DNA from: Bolinopsis microptera
Lineage: Eukaryota > Ctenophora > Tentaculata > Lobata > Bolinopsidae
DNA: 64,000 bases
Assembly (NCBI RefSeq): GCF_026151205.1
Contig: NC_087079.1
Span: forward strand, 11,956,635 to 12,020,634
Reading direction: 5' to 3'
Within the stretch, counting starts at the first letter, position 1; each line of letters begins with the position of its first letter. Shown here piece by piece: positions 33,505 through 44,960 of the stretch. A model generated the notes under the pieces. It had not been told where the DNA came from. It was given only the letters and a program-made list of their open reading frames with translations, and made no database searches. The position numbers and the translations under genes were made by a program.

Positions 33505-34428
33505 GGGGGGGGGGAGTAATGACTACTTTTGGGGACTTGGGGAATTACGTCAACGATTTTACCCCGAGTCCCCATGATTTTTAGTCCCCATTAGTCCCCA
33601 AAAGTCTCCATTAGTCCCCATTTAGATTTCAAAAAATCTGGCTTTTCCAGACCAGATCGTAAACTTCTCAAGACTGAAGTCTAGAATATTTATAAATGGT
33701 CACTGGACATTCCTGACTTCTTGGGAGCTACTTGAGGGCTGTTAGAGTACCTCAGGTAAATTAAGGGAGGGGGCGGGGGCGACTACCTATACCAATGACA
33801 ACATTGAGGAGACATATTGCATATATACGCTTATTTTATCAGATTGATCTAGTAACACGAGTTGTAGCGCAAGGAAAATAAACGCATTATCAATTTTTCT
33901 TATTACTTTTGTATTGATTTGTTGAAATGATATGCTCAGTAATTTGAAATTGGCGTTGGTTTCTTTTGTTTTTGACGATCATTTATGGAAATATTCACAA
34001 AAAGGATATTGGAAAGCCCTGTCAGGTGGTGCAGTACCGTTACTCTAGAGACCTGTGCATCGTGCAAGGAGGGGGGGGGGGGGGTCCAACCCGATTTCCG
34101 ATATGAGGGTTGATGAGGCCAAAATCGGAATCGGAAAAATCGGAAAATTGAGAAATTTACAGAATCGATCTCCCGACTACCATGAGCCTAAAACCTCTAT
34201 ATTGTTATGTTTTATGTGTTTTTCCACTGCAGGGGCTAGTATGCTCACTACTAGTCGGAGTTGTCATGTACTCCCAGACCCGAGTGCTTCGGCCTCTTGA
34301 CGTGAGATCGATTGTTTCTGCTCATTAATTTTATCCCTGTTACTTGTTTTTATGTATTAGTACAACACTAGGTACCGGGTTATATTTTGTGGTCCGGTCT
34401 TTAAACATACCATAATATCACTAGTACA

Positions 34429-34827
34429 GGGGAGGGGGGGGGGAGCCAAGCGGATATTTGTAGATATTTGGATAATGTCATCCACTTTTTTCGTGAATTA
34501 TCCATTACAATAATGTACAAATATCTACATTTATCTACAAAAAATGTATATCTCAAATATGTGCCCAGAAATTCTACTGAATTTTTGGAAATAAATGTAT
34601 AAATTTGTAGAATTTGTAGAATTTTCGTGAATCATCCATTGACAATAATCTACAAATATCTACATTATTTTATCTACAAAAAATGTAATATCAAATATGT
34701 GCCCAGAAATTCTACTGAACTGTTGGAGATAAATGTCTAAATTTGTAGAATGTCATCCACTTTTTTCGTGGATTATCCATTCTACATTAATCTACAAATA
34801 TCTACAAATATCCACTTGGCTCCCCCC
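34429..34827. mobile_element. Poly-G-ended MITE P3, 0.4 kb, nested in P2
   Basis: Ends: a G-run then AGCCAAGCGGATATTTGTAG, and the inverted copy with AGCCAAGTGG. CTAGTACA flanks both sides (34421-34428 and 34828-34835), an 8-bp target duplication. The interior is made of repeated ATCTACAAATATC sequence and inverted copies, and would fold back. Confidence 0.82.
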
Positions 34828-34984
34828 CTAGTACACTGCACCTTAAATGTATAGTCAATTACATTTGTATTGTAACACATGCTTGGCTGGGGGATCATGT
34901 TTTGTGTCCGTTCGGTACCCTTTATTTTCAAAACGGACAAAAAGTAGGGCGGACAAAAACGGACAAAAACAGACAAAACATTTC

Positions 34985-37015
34985 GATGTCCTCCTACTCC
35001 CTAGTCTTCCTCCTCCTTCTCATCAGTCCTCTTCCATCTCCTCCTCCTGAGTCCTTCTCCTCCTGAGTCCTCTTCAGTCCTCTTCCTGGCTCTTCGTCCT
35101 CCTCCTCGTCCTTCTCCTCAGTCCTCCTCAGTCCCCTCCTCCTCAGTCCTACTCCCAGTCCTTCTCCTCCTCCTCCTCATCCTCATTTATCATCCTCCTC
35201 CTCCTTCTCCTGGCTCCTCGTCCTCCTCCTCGTCCTTCTCCTCAGTCCCCTCCTCCTCGGTCCTACTCCCAGTCCTTCTCCTCCTCCTCCTCCTCCTCAT
35301 CCTCATTTCTCATCCTCCTCCTCCTTCTCCTCCCCATCAGTTCTCCTCAGTCCTCCCCATAGTCGTCCTCCTCCTGAGTCCTCCTCATCCTCCTCCTGAG
35401 TCATCCTCCCCAGTCCTCCTCCTCCTTCTCCTCCTCCTCCTCATCAGTCCTCATCCTCTGTCCTCCTCATAATCGTCCTCGTCCTCATCCTCGTCCTTAG
35501 TCCTCCTCCTCCTTATCGTCCTCCTTAGTCCTCCCCCAGTCCTCCTCCTCATTCTCCTTGTTCTCCTCATCCTCCTCATCCTCTTCCTCCTTCTCCTCTT
35601 TCTTCTCCTCCTAATCATTCCTCCTCCTCAGTCCTCCACTAGTCATGCTCGTCCTCGTCCTTAGTCCTCTTCCTCCACCTGAGTCCTCCTCCTCCTCCTC
35701 TTCAGTCCTCCTCCTCTTCAGTCATCCTCCTGAGTTCTCCTCCTCATCCTCCTCCACCTCCTTAGTCCTCCTCCTGAGTCATCCTCCTCTTCTTCCTCCT
35801 CAATCTCCTCCTTATCCTCCTCTTCCTTCTCCTCTTCTTTCTCCTGATCAGTCCTCTTCCTTAGTCCTCGTTATCATCCTCCTAATCCTCGTCCTTAATA
35901 CTCGTCCTCATCCTCTTCATTCCTCCTCCTCAGTCCTCCTCCTCCTTCTCCTCCTCATCAGTCCTCCTCCTCCTCAGTCCCCCTCCTCCTCAGCCTCCTC
36001 CTCCTCCTCCTTTGTCCTCATCCTCAGTCCTCCTCTTCCTCATCCTCCCTAGTCCTCTTCCTCAGTCCTCATCCTCTTCCTCCTCAGTCCTCCTCCTCAG
36101 TCCCCAGTCCTCCTCCTACTCGTCAGTCCTCCTCCTCCTCATCCTCCTCCTCCTCCTCAGTCCTTCTCCTCCTCGTCAGTCCTCCTCCTCCTCCTCCTCC
36201 TTCTCCTCCTTCTCCTCCTTCTCCTCCTTCTCCTCCTTCTCCTCCTTCTCCTCCTTCTCCTCATTCTCCTCCTTCTCCTCCTTTTCCTCCTTCTACACCC
36301 GAAGTCCTCCTCCTCCTCAGTCCTCCTCCAGTCCTCCTCCTCATCTGCATCAGTCCTCCCCCAGTCCTCCTTCTCCTTCTCCTCATCCTCGGTCCTCCTC
36401 CTCATCATCTTCCTCCTCATCATCCTCCTCAGTCCTACCCCAGGCCTCCTCCTCAGTCCTCCCCAAGTCCTCCTCTTCCCCAGTCCTCCTTCTCCTTTTC
36501 CTCATCCTCAGTCTTCTTCCTCCTTCTCCTTCTCATCAGTCCTCCTCCTCAGTCCTCCTCCTCCTCATCTTCGCTCTCGTCCTCCTCCTCAGTCCTCCTC
36601 GTCCTTAGTCCTCCTCCTCCTCCTCCTCCTCCCCGTCCTCAGTCCTCCTCCTCCTCCTGAGTCCTCCTCCTCCTCATCATTCCTCCTCCTCCTCTTCAGT
36701 CCTCCTCCTGAGTCCTCCTCATCCTCCTCCACCTCCTGAGTCCTCCTCCTGAGTCTTCCTCCTCCTCCTCCTCCTCATCAGTCCTCATCCTCCTCCTCAG
36801 TCCTCTTCATCCTTAGTCCTTCTCCTCCTCCTCCCCGTCCTCAGTCCTCCTCCTTCTCCTCCTTCTCGTTTTCCTCCTCCTTCTCACCAATCCTGCTCCT
36901 CTTCCTCAGTCCTCCCTCTCCTCTTCAGTCCTCCTCCTCCTCAGTCCTCCTCGGTCCTTCTCCTCCTCCTCAGTCCTCCTCAGTCCTCCTCTTTCTCCTC
37001 AGTCTTCCTCCTTCT
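34985..37015. repeat. CT-rich low-complexity tract
   Basis: Nearly pure pyrimidine, built of TCCTCCTCAGTCC-like units, with a regular 12-bp CCTTCTCCTCCT stretch at 36200-36290. Together with 34888-34977 (ATCATGTTTTGTGTCCGTTC) it is the reverse complement of material in element P1 (10925-11035 and the GA tract). Serine- and arginine-rich frames here are artefacts. Confidence 0.85.
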
Positions 37016-37451
37016 GGGAGGAGTAACTGTAAGATTCTAAGGAGGAGTAACTGTAAGATTCTAATCGATCATCATTTTCCCCGATAATGTCCATGCTGAT
37101 GGGTCAAAAGATTCAAGAGTTCAGCGAGTCGGCTACTTCTACCTTCACGAGAGCTAAACTTCAATTTACCTCAATCTGAACTGACTTGTACAGTGGTAGA
37201 ACACATTACAACCGGGCTTATCATTTTACTTTTAAGTCAGATTTATCCTACTCTTATCTTGGACAAAACATCTCGATCGTATCGTTATTAAACTAACTTG
37301 AAAACCATAAATAACTGTCAAAAATTCTGGGGACTTATGGGGACAAATGGTGAATTACGTCAACGAGTTGACCTCTAGTCCCCACGATTTTTAGTCCCCA
37401 TTAGTCCCCAAAAGTCTCCATTGGTAGTCATTACTCCCCCCCCATAAGTGT

Positions 37452-38307
37452 CTAGAAAAAAATATATATATCGTCTCGCTTTATATATAGTTGATACAAC
37501 GGCGCGCGCTTCGCGCGAGAAAAGTGGCATGCAACTTATGTCAAATATATAGTAAGATGAGGCTTCTCACACTTTAAACGGATCCGTAAATGATATTCAT
37601 TTTTGGTATGTTTCGGACGAAGTATTAGGAAAGATTGAGGGATTAAATTATGCTACTAATAAAGAGAAGCACAATGAATATCTTGTGTGTCATCCTCATG
37701 TTGCTAAGAAACGCTTTATTAACTTATATAGTAGTGGAAAGTATGTAAATTAGATTCATTTTATCTTGGTTGTTTAGGCCAATAGATTTAAGATATTTTA
37801 AAAATTTTAGTAGATATATTTTTGATGATGTGTGATGATGTTTGTGTCATTATATTTTGATTTATGATTTTTGATCTGGCTAGATCGGCGAGATGCGCTA
37901 CTGTGCCGCGCCGAGCTGCCATGAATTGACATCGTCAATTAACTGTATTATATACTGCATGAAACCACGATCACATCGACTTTGAACTTAAACGCTAATT
38001 TCCGCAAAAACTGTAAAAGATATACAGTTGAAACCTTTTTAGCTCAGTCAAATGATTTTATGGCCTTTTAATCATTTCAGTTTGAAGAAATACAAATTTG
38101 GCTAAAGAATACAAATTTTATGTCCCGAAATTTGAACCCCTAAATGGTTTTAAAATTGCAAAATACATAAATATTGTTGTTTTGCTACACTTTGTACCCT
38201 TTTGCCAGGATTTTGCGGCCGGCCGACAGGGGTTGCAGCGTGTGTCAATTGTTGTTTCTTGACACCACTCACTGTAGGGCCGGTTGAACAGTTTCCTGCT
38301 AGTAAGG
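37452..38307. other. Repeat-derived sequence without a gene
   Basis: AT-rich with a GCGCGCGCTTCGCGCG hairpin at about 37502 and a segment (37880-37950, GATCGGCGAGATGCGCTACT) related to sequence inside the element at 29013-31054. No coding frame. Confidence 0.5.
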
Positions 38308-38464
38308 AACTAGACAACTATGGAATACGTGGAAACGCCAATAGACTCATCGCTAGTTATCTCTCTAATAGATATCAATATGTCTCTGTACTGGGCGAAG
38401 AGTCTGACAAGCTGCCTGTTCTCTTTGGAGTTCCCCAAGGCTCTTGTCTCGGACCCTTGCTATT
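38308..38464 (+). pseudogene. C2 ORF2 fragment (reverse transcriptase, GVPQGSCLGPLLF)
   Basis: Homologous to element C at about 53800-53960 (minus strand). The 5' truncation point of C2 is near 38308; earlier sequence shows no similarity to the element. Confidence 0.78.
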
Positions 38465-39069
38465 TCAATGAAACAAGAAATTTCAATGAAACAAGAAATT
38501 TAATTTTTAGCACATTTTACAGAGTAAAGAGATGTAAAACAATTTATAAAAATATAATGCTCATTTGGTGTATGACTTTTTGTCCTTGACTGTTAGTTTG
38601 ATTTTGAAGGGACAGGCAACTAACGGGGCAGGGAATGTGCGTGCCTGAAAGCTTTTGCACACACCAAAACGCTAGTTCAGTTGAGTTTTTAGAGACAGGG
38701 CTCATATGAGGATCAGAAGAAAATTGTTAGCAGACGTTAGGGGTTCTGTTTGTGTTTGTTACTATGGGTTACAGTCTTGTTGTGACAGAAAGTCTACACT
38801 ATATATATGCCTAAGTTTAAATTGTGTAGTTTGAGGATATAAGATGCAACTTTAAGATGGATATTGGAGAGCTGTTGAAAAATTATGTTCGTTGTATCAA
38901 TGGTTATAATAAGCTAATATAAATATCTTAAACTAAACAGTGCTAATTAAAAATTTCTTTATACTGCATTATCAAATTAAATGTTAAAAATTCAAAAATA
39001 TTCATTCATTTTATTTTATTAAAGACTTTCTCACACATACTTTTCTCACAGAACAAGACTTGGAAAACA

Positions 39070-42000
39070 CTAGACTAGGGGAATTTCGCTGACATGTGTG
39101 TGACCAGCAAGTAGTGATCTTTCGAAGACAATATTGTTGCAGTCAAAATCTTTGATTGTCCAATCAAGCGGGGCGTGGCTGTGTTGATTATTTATTAGTG
39201 CACGTTTAAGCTTTCCCCGCAAACACATAACACTCATGGTAAAGTCATCCATTCTAATTTTTGGAGTAATCATGTTAAAAATTTTGGTTGATCTTGTATT
39301 ATGGTTATCAGGTGGGTCAGCCTGACAAATAAGTAGGGTCGGCTTCCTTGTCGAGCATGTGTAGCCTTCATGTAAGGATATTGGAGCACGAAATTTCATT
39401 ATCTTGTAGAGCTCGAGGTAACAGTGGTATGTATAGAGATTTTGGATAGCTAGGATATTATTATGTTTGAATAGCGGTTTAGTATGTTCTTTTATGAAAA
39501 ACTTGTTGTTAAGTCTTTGGTGCCCTATTGGTCTGGTACGTGCACAGGTCTTAAACTTATCAAGGTAAGCCTCCCTATCACCGAACATAACCCTAAGACA
39601 GTACTTCTGGGCGGTAAACAGAGAGCTTATACGATGCTTCGCTGCCCCACCCCAGACAGATATACAGTAAGAGAGATGGGATTCAAACAAAGTATAGTAT
39701 AGTTGTTGATGTAGAAATTCTGGAAGGGAGCAGCGAAGTCGACATAAGGTGGAAGTGGAATGATTTAGATTTCGCTTAAGGGCTTTAATGTGTTCTTCCC
39801 ATGAAAGGTTTTCATCAATTATAACTCCAAGGAATTTAGTGCATGAAACTTTTTTTATCGGAAAGTTGTCTATAGTAAGTCCTACTTCATCATCTGATAG
39901 AGTCTCTGACTTAGAACCTTTCATGGGAGGCTTGAAGTGTATGTAGCAGCACTTGGACATATTTATATGTAACTTATTTGCTCGCATGTAAGACTGCAAT
40001 GATGAAAGAAGCTTATTTCCACGTTCATAGGCCTCACGTTTTGTTTTTCCTACAACAAATATATTGGTATCATCAGCAAATGTAACAAATGATCCTAGTT
40101 TAGAACTGTTTGAGATGTCGTTCATGTAGAGGAGAAATAGGAGAGGTCCAAGTATTGAACCCTGCGGGACACCAAATTGAATAGATAGGGTGTCTGATTT
40201 TTCTCCCACAACTTCGGTGTATTGTAGTCTATTTGTTAAGTAGCTTTTTATAAGGTTATTTGCTACTCCTCTAATTCCACAGCCCTCTAATTTTATAAGT
40301 AGTGTTGAATGATCGATAGTGTCAAAGGCTTTGCTTAAGTCAATGAATATTCCTAGAACATGATTCTTGAGTTTAAGAGATTTTGTAATTAAATCTACAG
40401 AGTAATTGACTGCATGAGATGTAGAATGGGATTGCCTAAATCCAAACTGTGTCTCCGATATGGCTCCTCGAGAGCTAACAAATCCGTATATTCTTGAGTA
40501 AATGAGCTTTTCGAAGATTTTACCGAAGACAGACAGTGTGGAGATAGGACGGTAGTTCTCAATTTCTTCAGGGTTACCTTTCTTATATACAGGTGTTATC
40601 TTACCAGTTTTCAGGACATCTGGAAATATACCTTCGGCCATAAGGATATTGAAGTAATTTGATAAGACAGGTGCAATTATATGAGATGACTTTTTTATTA
40701 CACTTATTGGAATGTCACTAGCTTTGCCGTTTTCAAACTGATTTATAATTTTCAATATTTCGGTCGGGGAGCAATCTTCTAGCATAATAGTTTTTTCATT
40801 TCTTTTATTCAGGAAGTCATAAAAAGTTTTCATGGGTAATATAGGCATGCCATGAGATAGGTCATTAAGCGTCTCATTCAGCTTGGGTGCAATAGAGACA
40901 AACCAAGCATTGAATCCATTAGCGATTGTCCTTCTATCAACTATTCTTTGATTATCAATGATAAACGGGGGTTTGGTTTGTCTCTTCTTCTTGCCTCTAA
41001 GTTCATTGATAATTTGCCAAGTTTTCTTGCTGTTTTCACAGTTGTTGAGGATTTCGTTGCAGTAATGCGAACGTTTGGCAGCTTTAATGATGGCTTTAAG
41101 CATCCTACGATAATTGCTGAATACTTGGTAGAACAAGAGATTACCACCAGGGTTCTTATTGGTAACAGTGTCAGACCACTCCTTACGTAGTTCATGTTTT
41201 CTTTCTACCGACTGGATGATACCGTCTGTAATCCATGGGTTGAGTTTCGGAGTTCTTTTTGTCACTTTTGGTACTTCCAGTTTACAGTGTTTATCAAGTG
41301 TCTGGTCAAAACATGCCGTAAACTCATCAAATTGTGTCGAAGGAGTCAGCTGGTTTACCTTCACCTCAAGTTCAGTTACGAAACTTTTTAATTTGGAGCT
41401 TGAGTAATCATAATATCGGACATGTTTCTGGGGCTCTGTATTGCGAGGGGTCTCTGCTGAGGTAAAGGTAAATATAGGGGCATGCTCACCAAGCCGCTCC
41501 TCGATAACACCTGATAAGACTACATTCTCTATTTTATTTGTTAAAATGTTATCAATACATGAACTTTTACAGTTTTGACGAAAATGTGTTGCAATGGATA
41601 TAGTCGGATAGAAGCCATTTCTGTACAATGTATCCTCAAAGAGCTGGGAACTGGTAGAAATATTAAGTATGTTTGAGTTAAAGTCGCCCAACAAATTGAC
41701 AGTTTTTCCATTTAGCTGTCTTGCAATTAACTCCAGCGTTTCACAAAAGCTGTCAAAGCAGCCATTTGGGGGTCGGTACATGACTCCATGAACAATTTTG
41801 CAGCCTGCGCTATCTGTGGTTTCAACAAAGAGGCTTTCAATATTTGGAGTACAATGTGATACTTTTTCTAAGACCACAGTGTTTAGATTGTCAGATACAT
41901 AGAGTGCAACACCAGTGCCTTTCTTCTTGCCCGCCAATGTTTCCCCATAGAATCCTGTGTATGCTGGAATTTGATACAGACCCTGCTGCGCAGGATCAGT

Positions 42001-42477
42001 ATTGGTTTCAGCAAGGCCTATCATATCAAACGAGTGTCCTATACTTCTGAGCTCAATCAAGAAGCTATCAAAGTTGGATGCATTTCCATCCACATTGTAG
42101 AATAGAGATGATAACATGGGTTTTTTTAAGGAATTAAGCTGCTTAATTGCATTTAGAAATTCAATTTTAGAGTAGCGACGACAGCGTTCAAGTACAAGGG
42201 AATACGATGCAATCAGGGTATCCTCCTGGTTCCTATTTTCATAGAATCTGTCAGAGTCATAAGATTCTTCATTAGATGGAAATGGATAGTATCGTTCCTC
42301 TGCAGAACTAGCACACTCGTAACACATCCACAGACCATTTTTGCAAGAATATTTGGCAGATTTGAAGCATTTGGTATGGATTGCATTATTGCAGTTTTCA
42401 CACTCCAGTAAAGGTTGTCCAATGTTAATAGATCTGCTGCATGGGCCACACACATCTTTAATCAGTTTTATATTCAT
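39070..42477 (-). CDS. Element A ORF2: PHD finger, AP-type endonuclease, reverse transcriptase (intact, 1135 aa)
   Basis: Makes the nick and copies the RNA in target-primed reverse transcription. Residues 1-60: a C4HC3 PHD-like finger (CGPCSRSINIGQPLLECENC, HTKC, MCYEC). About 135-345: EEP endonuclease with YNVDGNASNF, the catalytic Glu in AETN, YRPPNG, GDFNSN, CIDNILTN and GEHAP. About 560-900: reverse transcriptase with TPVYKKGN, NYRPIST, FGFRQSHSTSHAVNY, FIDLSKAFDTIDHS, GVPQGSILGPLLF, FADD at 40069-40080, and KFLGVIIDE. A CR1-type cysteine-containing tail follows. No RNase H is seen. The full length without stops suggests recent activity. Confidence 0.92.
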   Translation of the reverse strand: MNIKLIKDVCGPCSRSINIGQPLLECENCNNAIHTKCFKSAKYSCKNGLWMCYECASSAEERYYPFPSNEESYDSDRFYENRNQEDTLIASYSLVLERCRRYSKIEFLNAIKQLNSLKKPMLSSLFYNVDGNASNFDSFLIELRSIGHSFDMIGLAETNTDPAQQGLYQIPAYTGFYGETLAGKKKGTGVALYVSDNLNTVVLEKVSHCTPNIESLFVETTDSAGCKIVHGVMYRPPNGCFDSFCETLELIARQLNGKTVNLLGDFNSNILNISTSSQLFEDTLYRNGFYPTISIATHFRQNCKSSCIDNILTNKIENVVLSGVIEERLGEHAPIFTFTSAETPRNTEPQKHVRYYDYSSSKLKSFVTELEVKVNQLTPSTQFDEFTACFDQTLDKHCKLEVPKVTKRTPKLNPWITDGIIQSVERKHELRKEWSDTVTNKNPGGNLLFYQVFSNYRRMLKAIIKAAKRSHYCNEILNNCENSKKTWQIINELRGKKKRQTKPPFIIDNQRIVDRRTIANGFNAWFVSIAPKLNETLNDLSHGMPILPMKTFYDFLNKRNEKTIMLEDCSPTEILKIINQFENGKASDIPISVIKKSSHIIAPVLSNYFNILMAEGIFPDVLKTGKITPVYKKGNPEEIENYRPISTLSVFGKIFEKLIYSRIYGFVSSRGAISETQFGFRQSHSTSHAVNYSVDLITKSLKLKNHVLGIFIDLSKAFDTIDHSTLLIKLEGCGIRGVANNLIKSYLTNRLQYTEVVGEKSDTLSIQFGVPQGSILGPLLFLLYMNDISNSSKLGSFVTFADDTNIFVVGKTKREAYERGNKLLSSLQSYMRANKLHINMSKCCYIHFKPPMKGSKSETLSDDEVGLTIDNFPIKKVSCTKFLGVIIDENLSWEEHIKALKRNLNHSTSTLCRLRCSLPEFLHQQLYYTLFESHLSYCISVWGGAAKHRISSLFTAQKYCLRVMFGDREAYLDKFKTCARTRPIGHQRLNNKFFIKEHTKPLFKHNNILAIQNLYTYHCYLELYKIMKFRAPISLHEGYTCSTRKPTLLICQADPPDNHNTRSTKIFNMITPKIRMDDFTMSVMCLRGKLKRALINNQHSHAPLDWTIKDFDCNNIVFERSLLAGHTHVSEIPLV

Positions 42478-42482
42478 TTTTA

Positions 42483-44550
42483 CTAAGTGGGGTTGTTAGA
42501 CCCCACTGACTGGTTGTGTTTTCCACGTCTTGTCCACTCTTGCCTCGCTCTCACATACACCCAGTGCTTCACACATCTCACAAATTTTGCAATACCATAA
42601 ATACCTAAATGTATATCATCACCACTTCTGGTCAGATTAGTGGCAAGGAGTCCACTACTGTCCAGAAAGTGGCCAACTCCAATGTGCCATACAGTCTGGT
42701 TAAAGTTGGCACTCAACAATTCATCGACTAGTCGGTTGAAGATCATGATGTTCTTGTTCATTTGGGGCAGTCTGGTTGGGAGGACTGCGGTGACAAAGAG
42801 TTTGATTTTAGGGGAGAGCTTTTTTATCTGTTCAATCTTCATGCGGAGAATGTCAACCAGCTGATAGATTGCATTCTCTCCTCTAAGGTTGTCTACTCGA
42901 AGGTCATTTGTACCACACACAATAACAGCATTGCTGTATCCGATACAGTGACATGGGTCAATCAAACCAACTTTGCCCGCCTTAACTCTTTCGCCAGGGA
43001 AAGACTGACCCATAGTACCAACACCGCTCCCAAACTTGATAGTTTTGGTGTTGGAATCTCCAAGTATGATGGTGCTTCTTCGAAATTTTTTGTCAACTGT
43101 TCTAAGGGTAATTGAGTAACGTCCTATGGACGGGGTTACCTTGGTCTGTTGGGTAGCTTTAATACCATGTTTGAACCATGCCTGTGAGGAACGTGTCATG
43201 ATATAAACTGAGTTTGATTCCAGGGACATTTCAGTGTTTTTTTGTGGGTGTTTGTCCTTCGTGGATGGGCATGAAACTTATTTTTCTGACCTCTCCTATG
43301 GAAATTGTGGCTATGTCAGAGTCAGCGAGGATCTCTGGCTCGTCATCACAGTGAAAGGGCAACATACTTTCCTCTGCACCGCTGCTTGGAGGGAAGTAGT
43401 TTATGAGCACAGAGTTAGGCCTGTGCGTGAGTTTGCACTGAGACGTGACTCTATCAATGGCAGCTGTTAAAACTGATGGAATGGCTGCTGATGACGGGGC
43501 ATTTGAGTCTCCAGAATAGTTGTAGCTTTCGCCGTATTTGAGGACTGCCCTTCCATTCATCTGGCTAAACTTACCAGAATCTTTGCTCTCAGTGAGAAAT
43601 CTGGATACCTCATCAAGCAGATCTTTGTCCAAGATGTCTACTTGGTAGTCCTTTATCGGTGGCTGTACACATTTAGGGAGAGCTACTGACGGCTTACTCT
43701 CTCGTTTCACTGCTGCATCATGGGTAGAGGCGAGATGATTCCTTGATTTTTGGAAGGAGTGGATCTCTTCACTCAGTTGTGAAAGTCTGGCCTCCAATGA
43801 AGATATCTCCACAGTGGGTATGCTGTTAGATACAGCACTCGAGATGGCATCAGATACAGCTTGGATGTTTTTACTGTAGTCAACACTAGACTGGAGAGCT
43901 TTATCAAATTTAGACGCGGTGCTGCTGTTTGGTTTGGGATGAAATGACGTGAAGCACCATGGACATTCCCAGTACTGAAGGATGGCATCAAGATCAATCT
44001 GACCAATCTGGTTTGATCCCTTCAGGTTGCTGCAGGAGGCGTGCCAATGCTGAGAGCATCTGCAACATTTGAGAAGCCATTCTTTGCCCTCGGAGCTTGC
44101 TCTACAAGGGCAGTTACCTTTGTTGGCACGTTGCGTTGGACTTGGTTGATCCTTTTCTTCTTCTTCTACATGGAAGGGTGGGAATGGTTTGTAGATAGGG
44201 CTCATAGGGCTCTGCGGACTATCTTTTAGGCAAACAGGGTCTATTACATGGCTAGGACTGATTTTTAGGATGAGAGATGAAGGTGGCTGTAAAGTTGATG
44301 GTCCCAATGGAGAAACAGTAGCCTGCTTTGCAGCTGACTTAGTTGGTAGACTGTTAGATCTTCGTCGTCCTGAGATGTTGGCTGCAGGGTTCTTTAGATT
44401 AGCCTTATTGGCGAGAGGGCTCTTCCTGTGAAGAGGATTAGTCACTTTAGGAGAATGAGGTGGAGTAGCCTTAGCCTTAACAGATGCTGCAGGAGAGGCG
44501 TTTCTGGGCGAGCGTCTGGTTTCTGGTGGTGGTGGTGGAGTACTCTTCAT
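42483..44550 (-). pseudogene. Element A ORF1: PHD-like finger, AlkB-like dioxygenase, SGNH hydrolase; one frameshift
   Basis: The likely start MKST is at 44550; the open frame extends to 44709 but there reads 5' terminal repeats. A basic proline/serine-rich N-terminus is followed by a PHD-like finger (CPCRASSEGKEWLLKC to YWECPWC), then a short helical segment. The AlkB region has PNSVLINYF, PFHCDDE (iron-ligand His codon at 43351-43353), FKHGIK and RYSITLR. The SGNH hydrolase has GDSNTK, CGTNDLR and DDIHLG. A run of seven A (43237-43243) shifts the frame between HxD and the second iron-binding His, giving a stop at 43231-43233 and a second open frame from 43229. A run of six would keep the frame, so this is one recent lesion or a base-calling slip. 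ORF2 starts 5 nt after the ORF1 stop. Confidence 0.8.
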
Positions 44551-44717
44551 GACTGTTGATTGATCAAGGGGATGAGCTGAGTGCCCTCCAGGCTGCCACC
44601 ACGTGACACGCGCTACTGCAAGCAAGAGGACTCTGGTTAGAGCAAAAATTTGATTACCTGGGGACCTCAGGCTATTAGGATACAAGGATACAAGGATACA
44701 AGGATACAAGGATACTT

Positions 44718-44960
44718 GACTTATTTAGAACAACTGATCTGGGCAAGTTCATACTATTTGCAGATGACACAAACATATTCGTAGTAGATGAATGTAGAAA
44801 AAAACTGTATGAAAGAGCAAACGAAATTCTCCGTTTGTTACACCAGTACATGAAATGCAATCTATTACATATAAATATAAAGAAATGCTGCTACATTCAC
44901 TTCAATCCGTCACGTACAGCTACTGATAATGAGGCAGTTAACGAATCAGAATATATACTA
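44718..44960 (+). pseudogene. C2 ORF2 fragment (reverse transcriptase FADD region)
   Basis: Reads TTDLGKFILFADDTNIF then the MLHQYMKCNLLHINIKKCCY block, the same as in element C. It lies between element A and element B and is not part of either, though its frame happens to run on into element B. Confidence 0.8.

Larger units (their letters stand above)
33505..37443. mobile_element. Poly-G-ended terminal-inverted-repeat element P2, 3.9 kb
   Basis: The left end is a G-run then AGTAATGACTAC; the right end is the reverse complement of the same. The 8-bp sequence ATAAGTGT stands on both sides (33497-33504, 37444-37451), a clear target duplication. Sub-terminal GGGGACTAATGG-type repeats occur at both ends. 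It contains element P3 (34429-34827) and a CT-rich tract. No transposase seen, so it is non-autonomous. Confidence 0.8.
38465..44717 (-). mobile_element. Element A: full-length CR1-like non-LTR retrotransposon
   Basis: The 3' end (low coordinate) carries two copies of an 18-bp AAATTTCTTGTTTCATTG unit. The 5' end carries about five copies of TTGTATCC. It lies within C2 between GPLLF and LFRTT, with about 17 bp of target lost. Order 5' to 3': ORF1 (42483-44550, one frameshift), ORF2 (39070-42477, intact), and about 600 bp of 3' UTR. It lies head to head with element B. Confidence 0.82.

Noticed and set aside
35645-36608. Serine/leucine- and arginine-rich open frames
   Set aside because: They lie wholly in the CT-rich low-complexity tract and have no domain or codon signal; the same applies to 8735-9169 and 10284-10511 in the GA tract.
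38202-38471. Independent host gene
   Set aside because: From 38308 it is a LINE reverse transcriptase fragment identical in type to element C; the earlier part has no supported coding content.
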